Assembly (NCBI GenBank): GCA_035048485.1
Contig: CM068586.1
Coordinates: 32,706,849 to 32,770,848 of the forward strand
Origin: Pteria penguin
Taxonomy: Eukaryota; Mollusca; Bivalvia; Pterioida; Pteriidae
DNA: 64,000 nt
Direction of reading: 5' to 3'
Each line of letters starts with the position of its first letter. Position 1 is the first letter of the stretch. The position numbers and the translations under genes were made by a program. The notes beneath the pieces are model-generated. The model was not told the DNA's origin, ran no database searches, and saw nothing but the letters and a program-made list of their open reading frames with translations. This document shows positions 58,176 through 64,000 of this stretch, piece by piece.

Positions 58176-59235
58176 TATTTGTAAGGATTTTTCTGCATTT
58201 TGGGAATGCAGTGCAAATATGGAAGTTCTAAATTTAATTTATTTGTGTCAATACCAAACGTAATGAGGACAGATTTATGATTCTCAAGTACTTCCGAAAC
58301 CGAAAAGATCTTGAGAGCATGAGTAGGATTTACTGGAGCTGAGTTTAATCCTAATTCTTTCACTAGGCTGTCAAAGTAATATTTCTTACAAGTAAATGTA
58401 TAATTATTAGACGCTTTATCTGCTGGTGTAATTATATAATGTTCTTCGAGGAAGGTAAGTTCTCTGACAACATCATGATCTTTAAAAACAAATATTCGAA
58501 TCTGGTGTTTAGGGAGCCTTGTAATTTTTAAAGTTTTGATCTCAGCAGTACTGCAAAAGATTTTATCCATTCCGAAAGAGTGTCGACTTGTACTTCCTCT
58601 CTTTTTGCCCATCGTGTGGCATATTCCTCGCAGCAGTTCATAATATTCTCAAAATTTTGGCTCCATGGTTCTCTGTACTTTGGACCTTTTAGTAAAAGTT
58701 CTCTTAATTTAGTATTTTTAACAATATCAAGATCACCAGTAATGACATGGCCACAAGGAGAATATACAAAATTAGATGAGGAACATGCACACGGTTGAGG
58801 ATGGCATGCAGAGTTGCTAAGATAAAGACACTGTAGAAACCCTTTGTAATTATAAATTTTGGATGCAACTGACGGTGTGTAGTTATAGGAAATACATGGC
58901 GGATCTTTGTTTTTGAAATATGGAGGTATTTTCTCTAAAACAGACTTATGATTTAAAATTTGGCCAAAATTTAAATAATCAATGCCTTTATTTGCAAATT
59001 TAATTTTGATGAAAGGGCGATTAGATTTTTCCATAGATATATCTGACTTGACGGGACGAAAAAGTCTAGCGGTCGATATGTCCATAAAGCCATCTAGTCT
59101 ATACTCTGCAGAGCTTATATCAGTATATATACGGTGTCTGGACGATACGTACAACTCGTGTAATTTTCTGAGTGAAATAGAATAAAGTTTTGTACGAATT
59201 TGATGAAGGCCCAAAGGTTTATTTATAAATGACAA
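58175..59235 (-). pseudogene. Penelope-like N-terminal RT region with Cys/His finger, copy D
   Basis: Frame 59235-58528: LGLHQIRTKLYSISLRKLHE, RPFIKIKFANKGIDYLNFGQ, PPCISYNYTPSVASKIYNYK, then CHPQPCACSSSNFVYSPCGH VITGDLDIVKN, a Cys/His-rich motif ahead of the polymerase, and KGPKYREP. The next frame (58612-58175) overlaps by about 85 bases after a frameshift and reads EEHYIITPADKASNNYTFTC and LPYLHCIPKMQKNPYK (fingers). The proximity of the finger to the polymerase is typical of this group. Confidence 0.8.
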
Positions 59236-59605
59236 AAGAGCATCAAAGGAAATATTATGTATTTCAGGTTTGTTGTATATGCGTGTACCAGGACTTCGAT
59301 GCCTCCTCTGGCTTTTGTTGAATAAACCGAGTACGTTAACTGATTGACACGCAGGACTAGTTAGGTAACCAATACTACTAATATTGTCATTGCATCCATT
59401 GGGCGAAGCAATGCCGAGACGTCTTATCCAGTATTCGGCGAAAATGAGTGCTCAAATTGGCATTGTTTGTGGGGTGATATCTTTTTTCTATAATTCTAAT
59501 TTTCATTGAGAGAATAGAGTGGTCAGGCTGGTTGAAGTGGCGATAGAGTAATTAGTTTCCGCCACAATTTATTTTGGACCTATGACCTGATACACTGCAC
59601 GGAGT
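59236..59605 (-). pseudogene. GIY-YIG endonuclease C-terminal part, copy D
   Basis: Reading 59590 to 59430: SKINCGGN-stop-LLYRHFNQ, PDHSILSMKIRIIEKRYHPT, NNANLSTHFRR; then a frameshift and YWIRRLGIASPNGCNDNISS, IGYLTSPACQSVNVLGLFNK, leading without a stop into the region at 59235. This matches the second half of GIY-YIG nucleases of Penelope-like elements. The name-giving motif and the catalytic Glu were not found, so the domain is incomplete. Confidence 0.65.
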
Positions 59606-59739
59606 TGTCCCTTTGTCTCTCCAACTATGTTAACCCACAGAGTGAACACTCAATACCGTATACAATATTTGAACTCTTACAATTCAAATGGTCAAATCTA
59701 TGCGTATGAAAGGTATGTTTGGTCATGTATCTACGTAAC

Positions 59740-60300
59740 AGGAAAAAAAAATTTTGATGCACAAGCTTCTTCTACAGTAGAATTTCTTGATGCATATGGG
59801 CATTTTACTTCCACAATTTTTTTCTGCCATCAGGCAATTATACAATGCTGTCAGGACTTGCTCCTAGAAATGAATTTTCCTTCTGTAGATGGAGGCCAGT
59901 TGAGTTTCTCTGTGTTTAAGCTTTTTGTAAGCCTTGTACTTTTTTCAAAGCAATCTTTTCGTGAGACGTTCCCCATTTGATTGCCGGAATATCTTTTCAA
60001 GTTTCATCATTAACTTTATCACAAAGTTTTGAAATGAGCAGACTTTCAGCAGTATCATTCTTTTGAACAAGAAGATCATGGAAATAAGTTGCTGTAATGC
60101 GCATCTATCTTGCTTTGTGCCGGATAGTATTCTAGATAGTTCTTCCTATGATATTTAAGATCACTATACCTATCAGATGCTAAATTGTGATTAGCTGTTG
60201 AAACATCTTCAAAATGAGCAACATTTAAGTCAGCAGCTATTTCATCCTCTTGTATTTGTTTGGGAATAGGCAGCAAATCAAACAGTGCAACGGGTAGTTT
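59740..60300 (-). pseudogene. YqaJ-type nuclease domain relic
   Basis: Across three frames the minus strand reads LFDLLPIPKQIQEDEIAADL (60290), LLISKLCDKVNDET, IPAIKWGTSHEKIALKKVQG, a stop, SFLGASPDSIV, a stop, and IVEVKCPYASRNSTVEEAC (to about 59755). G-A-S-P-D and E-V-K-C-P-Y carry the acidic and Lys residues of the lambda-exonuclease-like (YqaJ) active site. With the SWIM and SAP parts upstream it forms the second gene of a THAP-type transposon relic. Multiple stops; non-functional. Confidence 0.7.
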
Positions 60301-60379
60301 TCTTGGTTAAGGGGTGTAGAAACCTGAAAATTTCGAAATTGGATTTGTGGGAATCGCTGATTGTATTTTCGTCGACTTT

Positions 60380-60538
60380 GCTATGATTAAAGTTTTAAAA
60401 CTGATATCTTGTACTCGTGATGACTCCCTATCTCGTTATGTTGGTTTATTCTATTGGCATGGTTTTGAAGTACAAGGCAAATCATCACTGGACTGTGAAT
60501 TTTCTGATTCGATTAGCAATATGTGAGCACCCTCTCCA
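60380..60538 (-). pseudogene. SWIM-type zinc-finger exon relic
   Basis: After an acceptor TTTGTTGCAG (60548-60539) the minus strand reads LGEGAHILLIESENSQSSDD, LPCTSKPCQ-stop-NKPT. The C-T-S-x-x-C-x-(W) segment matches the relic at 47541-47233, and the Trp codon appears to have become a stop. It continues in frame toward the YqaJ part. Confidence 0.58.
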
Positions 60539-60567
60539 AGACTGCAACAAATAAAGAATTATTCTGT

Positions 60568-60695
60568 ATTGCAGGTAGGAGCAAGCTGGTATGGCCTAGT
60601 GGAAGAGGTGCTCGGCTCGTGGCTTAGAGGTCCCGGTCCCATCCCCGCCCTTGACACACCGGTGTTCCATCTTTCGGATGATACAGTAAAACCAT
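60568..60695 (+). repeat. SINE fragment with tRNA-like head and TCTTTCGGATGA segment
   Basis: Head GGTATGGCCTAGTGGAAGAG and GGTCCCGGTCCCATCCC (B-box area), then TTCCATCTTTCGGATGATAC AGTAAAACC, which matches 787-811. It may be the head missing from the remnant at 782-978. Confidence 0.5.
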
Positions 60696-60896
60696 TGTAC
60701 GCATTTCCCTCTCTCTTATATAAAGATCATAGTGAGACAAAACATGCTATCACGTAACAATGTTATTCTTGATTACAAGTATCTGTGTAGTCACAATAGT
60801 GATATTTTGCCTAATATTCGACCGAATCTGAAATATTCATGTAATTCCCTTCCTCTAAATAATTGACAGGCTTTAAGTACTTAATGTTTGGAAATT

Positions 60897-60985
60897 CTGT
60901 TGTCCCGGAAATCGAACCCAGAACCTTCCGTTATGAAGGCCGATACTCTAAACCATTGAGCTATCCGGGCCGACACCGGCATCCG
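60897..60985 (-). repeat. tRNA-like SINE head (Met/Lys-like)
   Basis: Minus strand: GATGCCGGTGTCGGCCCGGA TAGCTCAATGGTTTAGAG (A box), CCTTCATAACGG (CAT loop), TCTGGGTTCGATTTCCGGG (B box). The acceptor stem only partly pairs, there is no CCA-proper 3' end, and the 5' part matches the SINE at 8396-8518, so it is not called a tRNA gene. Confidence 0.5.
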
Positions 60986-61085
60986 TCACACGATTTTTAA
61001 ACAACGAAAGATTATTCCAGTACCCTGGGTCATTTCCCAAATTCAGCAATGAGAACTTCATTGATTTATAAGATAAAAATCTCAC

Positions 61086-61089
<4 letters not shown>

Positions 61090-61173
<84 letters not shown>
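61090..61173. repeat. (TA)n microsatellite
   Basis: About 42 TA units. Confidence 0.97.
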
Positions 61174-61179
<6 letters not shown>

Positions 61180-61598
61180 ATGAACTCAGTTAAGTCTACA
61201 ATAGCATCTTTTGTCACAATAACACTTCAGGGGTAACAAACATGCAAAGACCAAAAATCAACCCACCCACCCCCACCATCTTTTCCCCGAAAAACATAGG
61301 GTAATGGACTTGAAAAAGAAGACATTTGAAGCTTTTATTTCAGGATATTGAAAACCATAAACGGTCTGATATGCTTTGTTACTTTCCCAGCTGAACATGT
61401 GCAGTTAGCCTTAATAATTCTACGAGTTCTTAATTTGCTCAGGAGAACCATTGCTGACATATGCCCTTCTTTATAGAGGGAAACATTTTGATCTTACAAA
61501 ACAAAATTTAGAGTTTTCGCTAATGATATTTATTATCAAGTTATGGATATATTTCTCTATGTTGAAAGTAAAACCTCGCACAAACTGTCTATAGCATT
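61174..61598. other. Probable intron of the SAP-SWIM-YqaJ relic; no gene seen
   Basis: Lies between the SAP and SWIM parts. Contains CCACCCACCCCCACC near 61262-61277. Nothing recognised. Confidence 0.4.
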
Positions 61599-61958
61599 TT
61601 ATTTTCCCAATATCTCCACTCCTGTGACTAGAGTGTAAAATTTAACATCTTTGTGGCTCAAAGAAGGGAATATATTGTGATTACTGGTCCATCCAATATC
61701 AAGTTCTGATATGTTTGGTAAATCTATCTCATTTTTATTTGATTGAATGTTATCGTAGGATTTCTTGATTTCGTTACCAGAATCAATCTTGGCCTTGGGT
61801 GAATCACTTTTCGATGTCGGAATGTAAAGAAGCGCTCTTTCAGCAAATTCTCCTCTCTTACCACTTATTTTTTGTTTGTTTTGACGCAAATAGTTTTGAA
61901 TTTCCATTTGTTTAAGCTTAGAATACAATGTATCTTCCTATGTCATATTCTTATCCAT
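61599..61958 (-). pseudogene. SAP-domain N-terminal exon of transposon accessory gene
   Basis: From an ATG at 61958 the frame reads MDKNMT, a TAG, then LYSKLKQMEIQNYLRQNKQK ISGKRGEFAERALL, the helix-extended-loop-helix SAP fold (about residues 10-42) with the G-K-R/K-x-x-x-x-E-R pattern. An acidic/Ser-rich linker follows and ends at the stop at 61599. SAP domains bind AT-rich DNA. Position and strand put it upstream of the SWIM and YqaJ parts. The early stop makes it a pseudogene unless translation starts at a later Met. Confidence 0.65.
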
Positions 61959-62191
61959 TGTAAATTGCGACGGTCAACAAATACAATTTTCACTTGTCAA
62001 TACTTTTCCTAGAGAGAATATCCCGTTATTTGCCCCTCTGTCTCTACTAAAATATATACAGACGTGCAGCTGCAGTGGGGTATACTTTTAAGTCAATCAA
62101 AGTTATGAATGGGTGTCATGTTCACTCAAAATACATGTATCATTGGGTATTCAAGAAAAGAAAATATGAATAGATTAAACGTAACTATGTC

Positions 62192-62194
<3 letters not shown>

Positions 62195-62270
<76 letters not shown>
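62195..62270. repeat. (TA)n microsatellite
   Basis: About 38 TA units. Confidence 0.97.
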
Positions 62271-62272
<2 letters not shown>

Positions 62273-62344
62273 TCTATAGATTTGTGTGTAATACCGGTTT
62301 ATGATTTTTTCAATATGTCCCTTTCATCGCCCAGAAGATGAATG

Positions 62345-62660
62345 GGTAGAGTGTTAACTACTTGAGCCAAACGTCTGTACACAAATTCATTCCAAGTAAC
62401 CGTCCGTACGTTTGGTCTTCTGCCGGACGCCCTGGCCATGGACATATTGGGTTCTTTAACGTACCCGGTCAAGCAAAGGAACTGAACTTTTCGTTAAAAA
62501 AAATGGTCCTTTTCTCTAGAGATCAGACCCTTTTATTATTCAATGGGATTCGAACAAGTTTACGACTTGGAGAGCATCTGGGTTTCACAAAAACAGCTTG
62601 TATGATTTTGATAAAGACACGAATCCCGTGGTCGAAAGTGGGAGGGGTTGAGTTATACAT
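62345..62660 (-). repeat. tRNA-derived SINE with GGTACGTTAAAGAACCC core
   Basis: Minus strand: head with ACCACGGGATTCGTGTC and a B-box-like CTTGTTCGAATCCC, then GACCGGGTACGTTAAAGAACCC (62470-62449) and CGTCCGGCAGAAGACC. The order head-core matches the SINE at 33432-33752. The plus-strand 104-aa frame here is a shadow. Confidence 0.6.
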
Positions 62661-63499
62661 TTTTAAGGAAAGGTAACTAAAATACTAACTAGAAATTATT
62701 TGGGAAATAAAGAAACAGGTAAATACTAGTAAAACACCGTTTTTACATTGTTAGTCCTTTAGAAAGAATGACTCCTTATACCTTAAGCCTAAACCGAACT
62801 TCCCGCTGCGCATTATCGGTAGATCCGTGAAAGAAAAAGTCTTCATATTTTGAATGCATACTCAACTAATAAAATCCTTTCTTCTCTATTCTTCCATACC
62901 AATACACAAACAATAATAAGATATTGCCCGACGCCCGTGCTAGAGCAGTCAGTAATTTATTCTTTTGAATACTGAACAACATTTTATTGTATATAAATAT
63001 CATATATAATCTAGGTTAACATTTACGATATTGATACATGTAAGATGAACAGCTGACAACGTAGACGTATGGGTTATCTAAAACTGAAACATGACCGCCC
63101 AGGAAAAACCATAGATGAAAAGCCAAAATTCTATAAATGCTAAAAGTTCCATGGAAACCTGTATCTGTAGCAGTGTAATTTCGCACTATTGTCAAGTCAT
63201 GTCGACTAACCCAAGTGACAAACTTCACTTAATACGTCGTTATGAATATGACAAAAACATATGCCAAAATCTTAAAATTTTACAAAAAAACCCCCAAAAT
63301 TCATATCATATTATCTTGATCATATGAATTGAAGAAAAAAAATAATCGTGACTGACCAATGTGGCGCTCGAGCCTAGAATGACTTACCAAAACTTGGACA
63401 ACATACCACGTGACATCCCAACTTCAATCTCATTGGATCGTATACGAAACTTTCAGAAAAATAATTCCCGCTATACTAACGAAACGCGGGAATATTTTA
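62661..63499. other. No gene seen
   Basis: AT-rich, overlapping short frames on both strands without domains. Confidence 0.4.
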
Positions 63500-63715
63500 T
63501 TCAAATGATGTCAAGATCAATGATCTTGACGTGACCTTTATATTTAAAATAGCTTTTTGACTTAATTGTCCTATGAGAAAGATATTTCATATTTTGCATG
63601 CTTACTTGATTGAAACCCTTCCAAATGCTACCAAGCTCAATGACCGTGACCTTTATAGTAAAAATAACTGTGTTCGATTTTGTTGCCGCCGGGAGCATTC
63701 GAGTTTCACAAAACT
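63500..63715 (+). repeat. Dispersed repeat, TTGTTGCCGCCGGGAGCATT end
   Basis: GATCTTGACGTGACCTTTAT and CAATGACCGTGACCTTTATA spaced about 120 bases, then TTGTTGCCGCCGGGAGCATT CGAGTTTCACAAA. The end parallels TTGTTGCCACGGGGAGTATT at 343-362 in copy 1, so it is a diverged relative. Confidence 0.5.
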
Positions 63716-64000
63716 TATTTGACTACATTGTGTTGGCCTCCTCCCGTTTTTCCCGTCTGATTTTCTGTAAATACTTTCTCTGTTAAAGTAATTCCATTTG
63801 GATTTAACTTGATCGACAGTTCTCTGTTGAACACCAGGCGCGTTTATTTTCTGTTATTTCATTCCATTTCAATTTTTTAACTGAAAGGTGAACCACGTTC
63901 GTTAATTTGCTATTTAGTAAGCTAGAATGTTGTTCGCCCTTTTCAATTAATGAATTTGTTACATTTAACACCCAATTATTTTATCCATCCATTCGCCATG
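63716..64000. other. No gene seen
   Basis: Nothing recognised up to the window edge. Confidence 0.4.

Larger units (their letters stand above)
56925..59605 (-). mobile_element. Penelope-like element with N-terminal GIY-YIG remnant, copy D
   Basis: The longest Penelope-like copy in the window, about 2.7 kb on the minus strand. In order: a GIY-YIG-nuclease C-terminal part, a linker with a Cys/His finger, the reverse transcriptase, and a 3' tail ending at GGATTTATCCATCCTC. The nuclease before the polymerase is the permuted order I recall for the Naiad clade of Penelope-like elements, common in invertebrates. The tail is shared with copy C and with the fragment in the DIRS element. It lies between the DDE and YqaJ parts of the transposon relic, so it probably inserted there. 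Frameshifts and a small deletion make it dead. Confidence 0.82.

Noticed and set aside
60897..60985. A functional tRNA gene
   Set aside because: A and B boxes are present but stems pair poorly and the 5' part is shared with a SINE.
62362..62676. 104-aa plus frame
   Set aside because: Antisense to a SINE-like segment with a B box and conserved core.

Overview
This window looks like nuclear DNA of an invertebrate animal, most likely a bivalve mollusc. It is AT-rich and intron-bearing, with canonical GT-AG splice sites, and it is packed with fragments of eukaryotic transposable elements: a DIRS retrotransposon, Penelope-like retroelements, THAP/DDE DNA transposons, tRNA-derived SINEs and MITEs. 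There is no prokaryotic signature. The bivalve call is an inference from recognised repeat families; no species is claimed.

Host genes. The best-supported genes are two related minus-strand genes for small secreted von Willebrand factor C (VWC) proteins (34680-24049 and 19679-17380). They share exon structure, intron phase and acceptor context. One intron is about 1.9 kb; the other is about 10.2 kb and filled with repeats. A third candidate is a first exon for a signal-anchored membrane protein (51498-51341, minus).

Mobile elements, left to right. 2379-6597 is a decayed DIRS-type element (minus) that keeps its inverted termini and an internal complementary region. Its body is interrupted by a Penelope-like 3' tail. 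14.5-16.5 kb and 21.6-23.6 kb hold three broken Penelope-like copies (plus), one hit by two SINEs in opposite orientation. 28.36-32.83 kb is bounded by inverted arrays of a CGACGGTCCGATAGTC-like unit and contains palindromes and tandem repeats, so it is probably one non-autonomous element. 41.2-44.5 kb is a THAP/DDE (ISL2EU-like) transposon with matching ends. 46.2-47.6 kb and 53.3-62.0 kb are two more relics of that type. In the larger one, THAP and DDE parts run plus and SAP, SWIM and YqaJ-nuclease parts run minus; it is split by a Penelope-like element at 56.9-59.6 kb.

How it fits together. The window is mainly a record of nested insertions around a small duplicated gene family. A 163-bp MITE with a 2-bp AT duplication sits just before the first catalytic aspartate of a transposase relic, and a sister copy sits at the end of another THAP relic. 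SINEs of three kinds, a GGTCAAGGTCA-bearing dispersed repeat, long (TA)n tracts and G-homopolymers fill the rest. No CRISPR, rRNA, functional tRNA or bacterial operon was seen.
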